Source: Rhizobiaceae bacterium (GTDB lineage Bacteria; Pseudomonadota; Alphaproteobacteria; Rhizobiales; Rhizobiaceae). From it: a stretch of 64,000 bases of DNA. Each line of letters starts with the position of its first letter. The first letter of the stretch is position 1. The position numbers and the translations under genes were made by a program. Under the pieces are notes generated by a model. It was not told the DNA's origin and did not search any database. It saw only the letters and a program-made list of their open reading frames with translations. The DNA lies in the NCBI GenBank assembly GCA_023953845.1, contig JAMLJC010000001.1, forward strand, positions 372,001 to 436,000, given 5' to 3'. Below, piece after piece: positions 44,153 to 52,566 of the stretch.

Positions 44153-44950
44153 CTACTCGACCATTTCGACCTTGCGCGCCTGCAGGGTCAGCGTGCCCAT
44201 CTCCGTGCCAACGCTGGCATGGACGGGCGCATATACCCCGGTTGTGCCGAGCGGCGCAAACGTGATCGAGATGCGGCTCTTGTCACGCATGAACTTCACC
44301 GACTTCTTGTTCGCCCGATAGCCGGAAACCGGGCTGAAGCGGGCCGTGCAGGTCACCGCAGGTCCCTGATAGCCGTCCAGCTTGATGTCGGCCGTCTGCT
44401 TGTGGCTGAGCTTGAGATCGACCCGCATCTCGCCGTCATACATCCTCAAGGGCTTCGAGCAGACGTCGGCGATATCCTTGGCCTTGACGAGAAACGCCGA
44501 GAGCGGATCTAGAACCGAGCGCAACTGATCGTCCGCCACCGGAATCCAGTCCTTCGCCCGCGGCTTCGGCGGAGGCACCATCTCGGTCGACACCACATCG
44601 CCCTTGGCGAAGCTGATGGTCAGGCTCTTGCTCTTCTTCTCATGCTTGTAGCTGGTGAAGGCTCGCAACGGCACCGCGCCCCCGGCCGACATCTGGCCGT
44701 TGACCGAGAGCGTCGCCCTCGTATCGTCGAAGATCTTGCCGAGCCCGGCGGTCGAAACCGAGCCCTCGATCGCGTAGGACGTGCCGTTGAGGGTCGAAAC
44801 CATGGTGGATCGCGCGACCGGCAGGCCGAGATAGGTCACCGAATAGTCGCCGCGGAACGAAGTCGATTCCGTTCGCGCGGTGGACGCGGAAGGCGCGGCG
44901 CCGGCAAGGGCCACGGCCGTTCCGAGCAGGGCGCGGGAAAGCACGTTCAT
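44153..44950 (-). CDS. DUF3108 domain-containing periplasmic protein
   Basis: 265 residues with a Sec signal peptide (MNVLSRALLGTAVALAGAAP, then SAST) and a mostly beta-stranded mature domain: RGDYSVTYLGLPVARSTMVSTL, then SVSTAGLGKIFDDTRATLSVNG, then TYKHEKKSKSLTISFAKGDV. This is the DUF3108 pattern. Function unknown; the lipocalin-like folding suggests ligand or envelope roles (inference). It is divergent from rpmB with 263 bp between, an arrangement seen in other rhizobia. Confidence 0.88.
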   Translation of the reverse strand: MNVLSRALLGTAVALAGAAPSASTARTESTSFRGDYSVTYLGLPVARSTMVSTLNGTSYAIEGSVSTAGLGKIFDDTRATLSVNGQMSAGGAVPLRAFTSYKHEKKSKSLTISFAKGDVVSTEMVPPPKPRAKDWIPVADDQLRSVLDPLSAFLVKAKDIADVCSKPLRMYDGEMRVDLKLSHKQTADIKLDGYQGPAVTCTARFSPVSGYRANKKSVKFMRDKSRISITFAPLGTTGVYAPVHASVGTEMGTLTLQARKVEMVE

Positions 44951-45091
44951 GGTCGCTGTCGTTCGATCGGAAGCTGCATCATCAATCGTTGCGGCGGGAA
45001 TCGGGCAATTCTGTGGGAACGTCCGGCGAGGGGTGTTGCGTCATGGCTGGCGGCATCGCGGCGGGCGGTCTGCGGAACCTGATGCTTCGAC

Positions 45092-45119
45092 TTGACGCTT
45101 CGGCGAAATGCCACTATGG
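45092..45119 (+). promoter_or_regulatory. Candidate promoter for rpmB
   Basis: TTGACG at 45092-45097 and CTATGG at 45114-45119 are separated by 16 bp and lie 95 bp before the rpmB ATG. The -35 is the strong alphaproteobacterial sigma-70 form; the -10 is weaker. Confidence 0.4.
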
Positions 45120-45213
45120 AACGCCGACTTTTCCCAAAGGCCGCTCGAAGAAACCGCGCGCCGCATCAGGTGCGACCGAGGATTTTGGGCAGAACGAGAA
45201 CGAAGGTAACAAA

Positions 45214-45510
45214 ATGTCCCGCTCCTGCGATCTGACCGGCAAGGCCGTCATGTCCGGCAACAATGTAAGCCACGCCAACAACAAGACCAAGCGTCGCTTC
45301 CTGCCGAATCTCGTCAATGTGACGCTGCAGTCGGAAGCCCTGAACCAGAACGTGCGCCTGCGCATCTCCGCCAACGCGCTCCGTTCGGTCGAGCACCGCG
45401 GCGGCCTCGACGCTTTCCTGGCCAAGGCCGACGCGGCCGAGCTTTCGCCCCGCGCCCGCCTGCTGAAGAAGCAGATCGCCAAGAAGGCCAGCGAGCAGGC
45501 TTCCGCCTGA
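45214..45510 (+). CDS. rpmB: 50S ribosomal protein L28
   Basis: 98 residues from the ATG at 45214 with GAAGGT upstream. MSRSCDLTGKAVMSGNNVSHANNKTKRRF is the standard bacterial L28 start, and NVRLRISANALRSVEHRGGLDAFL continues it. The C-terminal extension KADAAELSPRARLLKKQI is normal for alphaproteobacteria. It lacks the four-cysteine form seen in some bacteria. The long open frame upstream is not coding. Confidence 0.97.
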   Translation: MSRSCDLTGKAVMSGNNVSHANNKTKRRFLPNLVNVTLQSEALNQNVRLRISANALRSVEHRGGLDAFLAKADAAELSPRARLLKKQIAKKASEQASA

Positions 45511-45574
45511 TCTGATATCGAGGCGGGGGACATCCGCCTGACCGGAGCCGGCGATCGGGGGATTGGCCGGCACC

Positions 45575-45607
45575 ACTGGTTCCATCACCCAGGATAAAAA
45601 AATGAAT
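45575..45607 (+). promoter_or_regulatory. Putative preQ1-I riboswitch overlapping the start codon of the queuosine-precursor transporter
   Basis: The RNA reads CUGG-UUCCAUCAC-CCAG (stem arms 45576-45579 and 45589-45592), followed by GAUAAAAAAAUGAA. It matches the Bacillus subtilis queC aptamer block by block: GGUUC, then CACCC, then AUAAAAAA, with a three-base shorter loop. Loop CAU (45583-45585) could pair with the AUG start codon (45602-45604) as the P2 pseudoknot. The ribosome site AGG (45591-45593) lies in the 3' stem arm, so ligand binding would block initiation. The call rests on eye comparison only. Confidence 0.6.
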
Positions 45608-46285
45608 TCCTCTTCGATCTATCTGCCCTTCGTGGCCGCTATGGCGCTCGTCGTGGTGGCGTCGAACACCCTCGTCCAGTTCCCGGTGCAGGGAACGCTG
45701 AGCGGCCTGTCGCTGGCCGACGTGCTGACCTGGGGCGCGTTCACCTACCCCTTCGCCTTCCTCGTCACCGATCTCGCCAACCGTCGCCATGGGCCGCGGA
45801 TCGCGCGGCGCATCGTCTTCGTCGGCTTCATGACGGCGGTCGTGTGCTCCATCGTGGTGCCGCCGCTGCTGTTCCGTTTCGGCCTGATCGAGTTCGAGAC
45901 CGCCGCCGGTCGTCTCGTACGCATCGCCATCGCCTCGGGCACGGCCTTCCTCACGGCGCAACTGCTCGACGTCACGGTGTTCAACTGGCTGCGCCGGCAA
46001 AGCTGGTGGCGCGCGCCGATCTTCGGCACGCTGGCGGGCTCGGTCGTCGATACGCTGATCTTCTTCTCGGTCGCCTTTTCCGCCGCCTTCGCCTTTGTCG
46101 GCCCGGAAGACGGCTTTGCGCTGGAAGCAGCTCCCCTGCTCGGCCTGTTTGCCGCCGAGGCGCCGCGCTGGCTCTCCTGGGCGCTGGGCGACCTGACGGT
46201 GAAGCTGCTGATCGCCGTCTTCGCGCTCATCCCCTACCGGCTGATCGCGGCGCGCTGGAGCCAGCCCGTGGTCAAAGCCGCTTGA
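45602..46285 (+). CDS. yhhQ: Queuosine precursor transporter (YhhQ/COG1738)
   Basis: 227 residues from the ATG at 45602 with five or six hydrophobic helices. Family motifs: VVASNTLVQFPVQG near 18, TWGAFTYPFAFLVTDLANRRHGP near 42-64, TAQLLDVTVFNWLRR and GSVVDTLIFFSVAFS, which match alphaproteobacterial YhhQ proteins. YhhQ imports preQ0/preQ1 for queuosine tRNA modification. A preQ1-I-like element covers the start codon and would reduce translation when preQ1 is abundant. The stop overlaps the next gene (TTGA). Confidence 0.93.
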   Translation: MNSSSIYLPFVAAMALVVVASNTLVQFPVQGTLSGLSLADVLTWGAFTYPFAFLVTDLANRRHGPRIARRIVFVGFMTAVVCSIVVPPLLFRFGLIEFETAAGRLVRIAIASGTAFLTAQLLDVTVFNWLRRQSWWRAPIFGTLAGSVVDTLIFFSVAFSAAFAFVGPEDGFALEAAPLLGLFAAEAPRWLSWALGDLTVKLLIAVFALIPYRLIAARWSQPVVKAA

Positions 46286-46959
46286 TCCCCTGGGTTCAGC
46301 TCGACAGCGCCGAGATGCCGGACGGCGGCGGCGCAATCCGCCTGAAGCGGCGCGGCGCCGAATTCTCCATCATGCTCGGCGCCACCGAGCTCATGAACAG
46401 CCGCCTCAGCGGTTCGGAAGAAGCGCTGGCGCGCCTGCCCTGCGAGCGGATCGGAGCCCGGTCCTCGGCGCATGTCATGATCGGCGGCCTCGGCATGGGC
46501 TTTACGCTTCGCGCCGCCCTTGCGGCACTCCCGGCGACAGCCCGCGTCACCGTCGCGGAACTCGTTCCCGCGGTCGTCCGCTGGGCGCGCGGCCCGATGG
46601 CGGAACTGTTCGGCGATTGCCTCGACGACCCGCGCGTGACGATATGGGAGGGCGATGTCGGAACCCTCGTCAGGTCGAGCCCGGCCGCCTACGACGCCGT
46701 GCTGCTCGATGTCGACAACGGCCCGGAAGGATTGACCAGACGCGCGAACGATGCGCTCTACGATGTTTCAGGCCTCGCCAGAGCGCGCGGATCGCTGAGG
46801 CGCGGCGGCGTGCTGGCGGTCTGGTCGTCGGCGCCTGACGCCGCCTTCACGAAGCGGCTGAAGCAGGCGGGTTTCGCCGTCGAGGAAGTGAAGGTGCGGG
46901 CCAACAACAAACGCGGCGCGCGCCACACAATCTGGCTGGCGACAAAGCAGGCCGCCTGA
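46282..46959 (+). CDS. Spermidine-synthase-like methyltransferase-fold protein
   Basis: 225 residues from a TTG at 46282 that overlaps the yhhQ stop by 4 bp; an ATG at 46315 is an alternative. SAM-type Rossmann motif MIGGLGMGFTLRAAL near 72, VTVAELVPAVVRWARGPM and DAVLLDVDNGPEGLT follow. The family is annotated as spermidine synthase-like, but the polyamine-site aspartates are not clear, so its reaction is unknown. Tight coupling to yhhQ means the preQ1-like switch may influence it too. Confidence 0.84.
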   Translation: MIPWVQLDSAEMPDGGGAIRLKRRGAEFSIMLGATELMNSRLSGSEEALARLPCERIGARSSAHVMIGGLGMGFTLRAALAALPATARVTVAELVPAVVRWARGPMAELFGDCLDDPRVTIWEGDVGTLVRSSPAAYDAVLLDVDNGPEGLTRRANDALYDVSGLARARGSLRRGGVLAVWSSAPDAAFTKRLKQAGFAVEEVKVRANNKRGARHTIWLATKQAA

Positions 46960-46965
46960 GCGAGC

Positions 46966-47343
46966 CTACATGCTGTTCAGGTGCAGGATATTGCCGTCCG
47001 GGTCCTTGAACCAGACCATCTTCATGCCGCCGCCGACATAGACATCGCCGTCCAGTTCCAGACCCATTTCCGGATAGCGCTCGAAGCGGACACCCTTGGC
47101 GCGCAAGTCGTCCACGATCGCCTCCATATCCTCGCCGACGCTCCAAACGACCGCATTGGCGCGGTTTGTCCCCGCTTCATCCGAGCGGTAGACCACCAGC
47201 CAGGTATCGCCGGTGCGGAAACCGAGCACGCCCTCCATGCCGTCGTCGCCGAGTTCAAGTCCCAGAACGTCCTGATAGAATGAACGGGCGCGGTCGATAT
47301 CCTTGACGGCAACGATGGCCGATGATGACTTGTCCTTGAGCAT
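46966..47343 (-). CDS. VOC (glyoxalase/bleomycin resistance) family protein
   Basis: 125 residues from the ATG at 47343 with GAGGAA upstream (an ATG five codons earlier lacks one). The paired beta-alpha-beta-beta-beta modules are visible: IVAVKDIDRARSFYQDVLGLEL, then MVWFKDPDGNILHLNSM with the C-terminal Glu/His-type metal-ligand position replaced by His near the end. A metal-dependent dioxygenase, glyoxalase or binding protein is possible; the substrate is unknown. It is convergent with the spermidine-synthase-like gene, 6 bp apart. Confidence 0.9.
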   Translation of the reverse strand: MLKDKSSSAIVAVKDIDRARSFYQDVLGLELGDDGMEGVLGFRTGDTWLVVYRSDEAGTNRANAVVWSVGEDMEAIVDDLRAKGVRFERYPEMGLELDGDVYVGGGMKMVWFKDPDGNILHLNSM

Positions 47344-47416
47344 CGTCGTTCCTCGCAACGCATCAGAATGGGGAGGAAACGTATCCCAACCCCGATAGTT
47401 GCGAGCGCGGACCTGC

Positions 47417-48457
47417 TTAATCGGGGTGCAGCACGAATTCGAGATAGAGATTGCGCTGGAGGATCGAGTGGTTGTCGTCGGACATCAGCGACACGATCAC
47501 CGCGCCGTCCTCACGCGTCCAGACGTCCATGGCTTCCATATTGTCGATCTGGTAGCTCATGTCGGCCTCGAAAAGCACGGGGCCGTCGGCCACGGAACCC
47601 TTGGCGACCGATTCGCCATAGATGCGTCTCAGCCGCATCTTGACGCCGGCGCTCATCGAAAAGCTGCGTTCGAGCAGCAGCAGGTCGCCATCCGGCAGGA
47701 ACGCGCCGTCAGTGATGTCGAACTCGCCGCTGCGCTTGACGGTGAACACACCCTTCTTCGGCCCCTCGATGATGGCTGCGAAGATGTTGCCCGCCTTGTC
47801 GAGGCTCTTTTCGGAGACCACGACCAGCCCGCCTTCGTGCTGTCCGTAGGGATGCGCGCGGGTCACGGTCTCAAAACCGCGATTCTGGCGCAACTCGTTC
47901 TTCGGCACGAGAAAATTCACGGTCTTGAACGGACCCTTCATGCCGGCGGGATCGATCCGGAACTGGGCGATGCGATGGTTGCGCTCGAAACCGACTGTCG
48001 CGATGTCACCCTCGACATCCAGCCCCTCGGCATCCACCTCCCATTTGCGCGAGATCGGCTTGCCGGTCCCGTCCACCATCTGGGTCATCGAGAAATTGCT
48101 GACGCCGCTCGGCCGGCCGGCGGAGTCGCGCTCGATCCTGCCCAAGAACCAGAAGCCCGTGTCGGCGACGCCGATGAAATCGCTGCCCGGCTTCATGAAG
48201 CGAAAGGCCGAACTGGCGCCGAAATGCCGGGAGCTTCCGGTCATCTCCAGCCCGCCGACGAATTCCAGCGGCCCGAATTGCCTGTCGTCGCGCCCGATGC
48301 GAAAGCCCATGATCGGCCGCGACTTTATCTCGACGGCGAAAGGCGCTGCCGATTCGTCCGCCACCGGCGACTGAACGGGGAGCGCGAGAAGCGAAAACAC
48401 CGCCAGAAAGCCCGCCGCCGAAGCCGCGGGCAGCCAACGGCGCAGGCGCGCCATCAT
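47417..48457 (-). CDS. Esterase-like activity of phytase family protein
   Basis: 346 residues, starting at the ATG at 48457 that overlaps the cobT stop (ATGA). An N-terminal signal or anchor (LRRWLPAASAAGFLAVFSLL, then ALP) is followed by a beta-propeller-like domain: VGGLEMTGSSRHFGASSAF, VADTGFWFLGRIERD, NLEAMDVW-like NMEAMDVWTREDG near the C-terminus, and FLPDGDLLLLERSFS. This matches the phytase-like PF13449 group. It is presumably periplasmic; the hydrolytic target is unknown. The long open frame upstream inside cobT is not coding. Confidence 0.87.
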   Translation of the reverse strand: MMARLRRWLPAASAAGFLAVFSLLALPVQSPVADESAAPFAVEIKSRPIMGFRIGRDDRQFGPLEFVGGLEMTGSSRHFGASSAFRFMKPGSDFIGVADTGFWFLGRIERDSAGRPSGVSNFSMTQMVDGTGKPISRKWEVDAEGLDVEGDIATVGFERNHRIAQFRIDPAGMKGPFKTVNFLVPKNELRQNRGFETVTRAHPYGQHEGGLVVVSEKSLDKAGNIFAAIIEGPKKGVFTVKRSGEFDITDGAFLPDGDLLLLERSFSMSAGVKMRLRRIYGESVAKGSVADGPVLFEADMSYQIDNMEAMDVWTREDGAVIVSLMSDDNHSILQRNLYLEFVLHPD

Positions 48458-50346
48458 CCGGCGCGTCTCAGCCCGCCGCGACGATCGCGCGACGGCGTTT
48501 CCTCGAAGAGAGCGGCAAGCTGTTCGGTCATCGCACCGGCGAGTTCCTCCGCGTCGACGATGGTGACGGCGCGCTGGTAGTAACGCGTGACGTCGTGGCC
48601 GATGCCGATGGCCAGGAGTTCGACCGGCGAACGCGTTTCGATGAGATCGATGACGCCGCGCAGATGCCGCTCCAGATAGTTGCCCGGATTGACCGACAGC
48701 GTCGAATCGTCGACCGGCGCGCCATCCGAGATCATCATCAATATCTTCCGCTGCTCCGGCCGCCCGAGGAGACGGTTGTGCGCCCACAGAAGCGCCTCGC
48801 CGTCGATATTCTCCTTGAGCAGTCCTTCGCGCATCATCAGGCCGAGATTGCGGCGGGCGCGCCTCCACGGCGCATCGGCGCTCTTGTAGATGATATGGCG
48901 CAGATCGTTGAGTCGGCCGGGCGCCGGCGGCTTGCCGTCCTTCAGCCATTTCTCGCGCGCCTGCCCGCCCTTCCAGGCGCGGGTGGTGAAGCCGAGGATC
49001 TCCACTGAGACGCCGCAACGCTCCAGCGTGCGCGCCAGAATGTCGGCGCAGGTCGCAGCGACCGTGATCGGACGGCCGCGCATGGAGCCGGAATTGTCGA
49101 GGAGCAGCGTCACCACCGTGTCGCGGAATTTTGTATCCTTCTCCTGCTTGAAGGAAAGCGGCTGCATCGGATCGATGACGACACGCGCCAGCCGCGCCGG
49201 GTCCAGATGGCCTTCCTCAAGATCGAAATCCCAGGAACGGTTCTGCTGCGCCATCAGGCGGCGCTGCAATCGGTTCGCCAGCCGACCGACGACGCCCTGC
49301 AGATTGGCGAGTTGCTTGTCGAGAAAGGCGCGCAGCCGGTCGAGCTCTTCCTCGTCGCAGAGTTCCTCCGCCCCGACCGTCTCGTCGAAGGCGGTGGTGA
49401 AGACCTTGTAGTCGAAATCCCTGGGCAGGCCGGTCAGCGGATTGTCCGGGCGCTTGGCTTCGCCGGGCGTCTCGGCATCCGCTTCTTCCTCGGAAACATC
49501 ATCGGCGGTGGTGTCGGCGGCTTCCATCTCGCCGGCCTGTTCGTCGTCGGAGGAGGCGTCGGCATCGTCGGACTGCGACTGCTCGCCGCTCGAATCATCC
49601 TCGCCCCCTTCCTCATTGTTCTCCTCGCCCTGCGGCTGATCGTCCTCGCTGGAATCCGATTCGTCCTGCTGCTCGTCGTCGCCGAGTTCCTCGGCCATTT
49701 CGAGCGACACCAGCAAATCGCGCACGAGGCGCGCGAAGGCCTGCTGGTCGTCCAGACGGGACGAAAGATCGTCGAGATTGGCACCGGCCTTCTCCTCGAT
49801 CCAGTCCCGCCACAGCCCGACCAGTTTCTCGCCGCTCCTCGGCACGGCGCGGCCGGTGAGCTTCTCGCGCACCATCAGCGCCAGCGCTTCCTCAAGCGGC
49901 GCGTCCGCCTGCTCGCGCACCTCGGAGAGGTTGGCGCGCAGATACTTGTCTTCCAGCATCGAGGTGATGTTGTCGCCGACGCCCTGCATGGCACGGCTGC
50001 CGATCGCCTCGACGCGCGCCTGCTCCACCGCGTCGAAGACGGCACGGGCGAGCTTGCCTTCCGGCGCGAGCTTCAGATGCACGCGGCTGTCATGGCAGGC
50101 GCGCTTCAGGGCCATGGAATCGCCGAGGCCACGCGTTATCGCTATGTCGCTCGCGGTGGGCTTCTTCGGCAGTTCCGGCAGACGCGCGCGATTGCCCGCC
50201 AGCGCCGGCTTGTCCTTGGCGAAGCCGACCTCCATCTCGTTGTCGCCCGCGAGCGCACGCATGCACACCGTCAGCGCGCGCTTGAAACTGTCCGTCTCCG
50301 CGCCCGCCTTGGGTTTGTTGCGTGTGTTGTCGCCCGGCCCGGCCAT
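48454..50346 (-). CDS. cobT: Aerobic cobaltochelatase subunit CobT
   Basis: About 630 residues; the ATG at 50346 is preferred to a TTG one codon upstream. A helical N-terminus is followed by a highly acidic Asp/Glu/Ser tract at about 220-295, and a C-terminal von Willebrand A domain with the MIDAS motif DNSGSMRG near 418 and SDGAPVDDST. With CobS (AAA+ ATPase) and CobN it inserts cobalt into hydrogenobyrinic acid diamide in the oxygen-dependent B12 pathway. cobS lies 18 bp upstream on the same strand. CobN is not in this window. Confidence 0.95.
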   Translation of the reverse strand: MAGPGDNTRNKPKAGAETDSFKRALTVCMRALAGDNEMEVGFAKDKPALAGNRARLPELPKKPTASDIAITRGLGDSMALKRACHDSRVHLKLAPEGKLARAVFDAVEQARVEAIGSRAMQGVGDNITSMLEDKYLRANLSEVREQADAPLEEALALMVREKLTGRAVPRSGEKLVGLWRDWIEEKAGANLDDLSSRLDDQQAFARLVRDLLVSLEMAEELGDDEQQDESDSSEDDQPQGEENNEEGGEDDSSGEQSQSDDADASSDDEQAGEMEAADTTADDVSEEEADAETPGEAKRPDNPLTGLPRDFDYKVFTTAFDETVGAEELCDEEELDRLRAFLDKQLANLQGVVGRLANRLQRRLMAQQNRSWDFDLEEGHLDPARLARVVIDPMQPLSFKQEKDTKFRDTVVTLLLDNSGSMRGRPITVAATCADILARTLERCGVSVEILGFTTRAWKGGQAREKWLKDGKPPAPGRLNDLRHIIYKSADAPWRRARRNLGLMMREGLLKENIDGEALLWAHNRLLGRPEQRKILMMISDGAPVDDSTLSVNPGNYLERHLRGVIDLIETRSPVELLAIGIGHDVTRYYQRAVTIVDAEELAGAMTEQLAALFEETPSRDRRGGLRRAG

Positions 50347-50364
50347 CAATGACGCTCGAAATCG

Positions 50365-51351
50365 CTACCCGAGCACGACGTTCGCCGCGCTTTCCGGCAG
50401 GTCCTGGCCGAAGGCGCGCTGATAGAATTCAGCCACGACCGGGCGCTCGAGCTCGTCGCACTTGTTGAGGAAGGTCAGCCGGAAGGCGAGGCCGATGTCG
50501 CCGAAGATCTCGGCGTTTTCGGCCCAGGTGATGACCGTGCGCGGGCTCATCACGGTCGACAGGTCGCCATTGATGAAGGCCGAGCGCGTCATGTCGGCGA
50601 CGCGGACCATCTTGTTGACGATCTCCCGACCCTTGGCATCGCGATAGTGCTTGGCCTTGGCCAGCACGATGTTCACCTCGTTGTCATGCGGCAGGTAGTT
50701 CAGCGTCGTAACGATCGACCAGCGGTCCATCTGCGCCTGGTTGATCTGCTGCGTGCCGTGATAGAGGCCGGTCGTATCGCCGAGGCCGACCGTGTTGGCG
50801 GTGGCGAACAGGCGGAAAGCCGGGTGCGGACGGATGACGCGGCTCTGGTCGAGCAGCGTCAGGCGGCCTGACGATTCCAGCACGCGCTGGATGACGAACA
50901 TCACGTCCGGGCGGCCGGCATCGTACTCGTCGAAGCAGAGCGCGATGTTGTGCTGGTAGGCCCAGGGCAGGATGCCGTCGCGGAATTCCGTCACCTGCTT
51001 GCCGTCCTGCAGCACGATGGCGTCCTTGCCGACGAGATCGATGCGGCTGACATGGCTGTCGAGATTGACACGCACGCAGGGCCAGTTGAGCCGCGCCGCG
51101 ACCTGCTCGATATGCGTCGACTTGCCGGTGCCGTGGTAGCCCGACACCATGACGCGCCGGTTGTAGGCGAAACCTGCCAGGATCGCGATCGTCGTCTGGC
51201 GGTCGAACAGATAGTCCGGATCGACATCCGGCACATGCTCGGTGGCCGCCGAATAGGCCGGCACCACCATCTTGGAGTCGAAACCGAAGACATCCTTCAC
51301 CGAGACGGTGGTATCCGGCAGATTGGCGATATCGCGATCGATCTTGTTCAT
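50365..51351 (-). CDS. cobS: Aerobic cobaltochelatase subunit CobS
   Basis: 328 residues of AAA+ ATPase. Walker A GYHGTGKST is at 71-79, Walker B CFDEYDAG near 138-145, the sensor region LFATANTVGLGDTTGLY near 190-206, and QINQAQMDRWSI contains arginine-finger candidates. It is full length for rhizobial CobS. It couples ATP hydrolysis to cobalt insertion with CobT and CobN. The protein begins MNKIDRDIANLPD, as expected. The J-domain gene lies upstream on the same strand, an arrangement I recall from other Rhizobiales. Confidence 0.96.
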   Translation of the reverse strand: MNKIDRDIANLPDTTVSVKDVFGFDSKMVVPAYSAATEHVPDVDPDYLFDRQTTIAILAGFAYNRRVMVSGYHGTGKSTHIEQVAARLNWPCVRVNLDSHVSRIDLVGKDAIVLQDGKQVTEFRDGILPWAYQHNIALCFDEYDAGRPDVMFVIQRVLESSGRLTLLDQSRVIRPHPAFRLFATANTVGLGDTTGLYHGTQQINQAQMDRWSIVTTLNYLPHDNEVNIVLAKAKHYRDAKGREIVNKMVRVADMTRSAFINGDLSTVMSPRTVITWAENAEIFGDIGLAFRLTFLNKCDELERPVVAEFYQRAFGQDLPESAANVVLG

Positions 51352-51434
51352 TCCAGCCTCATGCCGGCTGCCCGGGAGGACGGAGCCGGCTCAAAAACAT
51401 CGTTAGTCGGAGGCGGTCTTATCAGACGCGCGGC

Positions 51435-52049
51435 TCAACACAAACCAGCTTGTTTGAGCACGCGGTAGGCCTGAAGCACGTCGCGGAACCGGTCTTCCGA
51501 ACCTCGGTCGCCACCATTCGCATCGGGATGATGACGCTTCACCAGTTCCTTATAGCGCGCCTTGATGTCCGCGCCAGTCGCCTTCGTATCAAGTCCAAGC
51601 GTTTCCAGCGCCTTGGCCTCAAGCGGCTTGGCCTTGCGCTCGCGCGGCGCCTCCCGCATGCGGTCGCCGAACATGTTGAACGGGTCGCGCACGCGCTTGT
51701 AGTAGCCGGCCCGGCCGGACCGCATCTGCGCGAAGTCGGAGGCCGCGCGGCTGCCGCTGTTGGCTCCCATCACCCAGGTCGGCCGGTGACCCGTCATCGC
51801 CTCCTTCTGGAAGCGCGCGATCTCGGTGTCGGCAAGGCCGGAGAAGTAGTTGAAACCCTTGTTGTATTCGCGCACGTGGTCGAAGCAGAAGCGGAAATAC
51901 TCGCCCTCGCGCATGCGGCCGACCGGCGCGCGATGCGTGCCCGCCTCGACGCAGCCATCCCACTGGCAGCGCGGCGCGTGCGACTTCACCTCGGCCTGCG
52001 GGTCGGGGCGCACGCGAATCTTCTCGAAATATTTCGAATAGCTGCTCAT
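51435..52049 (-). CDS. J-domain protein with Cys-rich N-terminus
   Basis: 204 residues. The J domain is at the C-terminus (about 150-203) with the HPD motif at 174-176 in KRHHPDANGGD. This is the reverse of DnaJ, where it leads. The N-terminal part has Cys28, Cys33, Cys55 and His58 in CQWDGC and FRFCFDHVREYNKGFNYF, a possible small zinc site. A Hsp70 co-chaperone role is likely from the J domain; its client is unknown. The proximity to cobS is conserved in rhizobia, so a link to cobaltochelatase assembly is worth considering. Confidence 0.88.
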   Translation of the reverse strand: MSSYSKYFEKIRVRPDPQAEVKSHAPRCQWDGCVEAGTHRAPVGRMREGEYFRFCFDHVREYNKGFNYFSGLADTEIARFQKEAMTGHRPTWVMGANSGSRAASDFAQMRSGRAGYYKRVRDPFNMFGDRMREAPRERKAKPLEAKALETLGLDTKATGADIKARYKELVKRHHPDANGGDRGSEDRFRDVLQAYRVLKQAGLC

Positions 52050-52195
52050 GGACGGACGGGATTATGAGATGTTCGCCGTGCGATACAAGAATTGACATTC
52101 GGCGCGCGATGGACCTAACCGCTGAATCGCGTCGACGCAATCCGCACCAGCTGTCTTTGTGATGGATGCGGCATATTTGGGAAGTGAGGCTGCAA

Positions 52196-52498
52196 ATGTC
52201 CATCCGGACGACGATCGAGGACAAGCTGACGCAGGCCTTCGCGCCGGAACGCCTCCTCGTAATCAACGAGAGCCACCTTCATGCCGGCCATCATCATGAG
52301 GAGAGCGGTCACCACGCCGTATTCGACGGCGAGGGAGAAACACATTTCCGTGTGCGAATCGTGTCGGCCGCCTTCGCCGGCATGAGCCGTGTGGCCCGCC
52401 ATCGCGCCGTCCACGATCTGCTGGCGGCGGAACTGAAGGCCGGCGTCCACGCTCTCGCCATCGAACCGGCCGCGCCCGGCGAGGCGACGCGCTGGTAG
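52196..52498 (+). CDS. BolA family protein
   Basis: 100 residues from the ATG at 52196 (MSIRTTIEDKL). The BolA fold is evident: INESHLHAGHHHEESG near 34-49 holds the conserved histidines that share an Fe-S cluster with monothiol glutaredoxins, and the FAGMSRVARHRAVHDLLAAEL helix follows. It is likely a regulator or iron-sulfur trafficking partner. Divergent from the J-domain gene, 146 bp apart. An upstream ATG at 52166 adds a non-conserved extension. Confidence 0.93.
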   Translation: MSIRTTIEDKLTQAFAPERLLVINESHLHAGHHHEESGHHAVFDGEGETHFRVRIVSAAFAGMSRVARHRAVHDLLAAELKAGVHALAIEPAAPGEATRW

Positions 52499-52566
52499 CC
52501 AGCGCGCCCCGAAAATCCGGAACCGAAACTCCCGAAAATCCGTTCATGGTCCGAAAGGAGTGGGCC

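Noticed and set aside
49207..50352. Long plus-strand frame opposite cobT
   Set aside because: It is antisense to the acidic tract and the N-terminal half of CobT. Its Val/Leu-rich sequence is the complement of Asp/Glu codons, not a real membrane protein.
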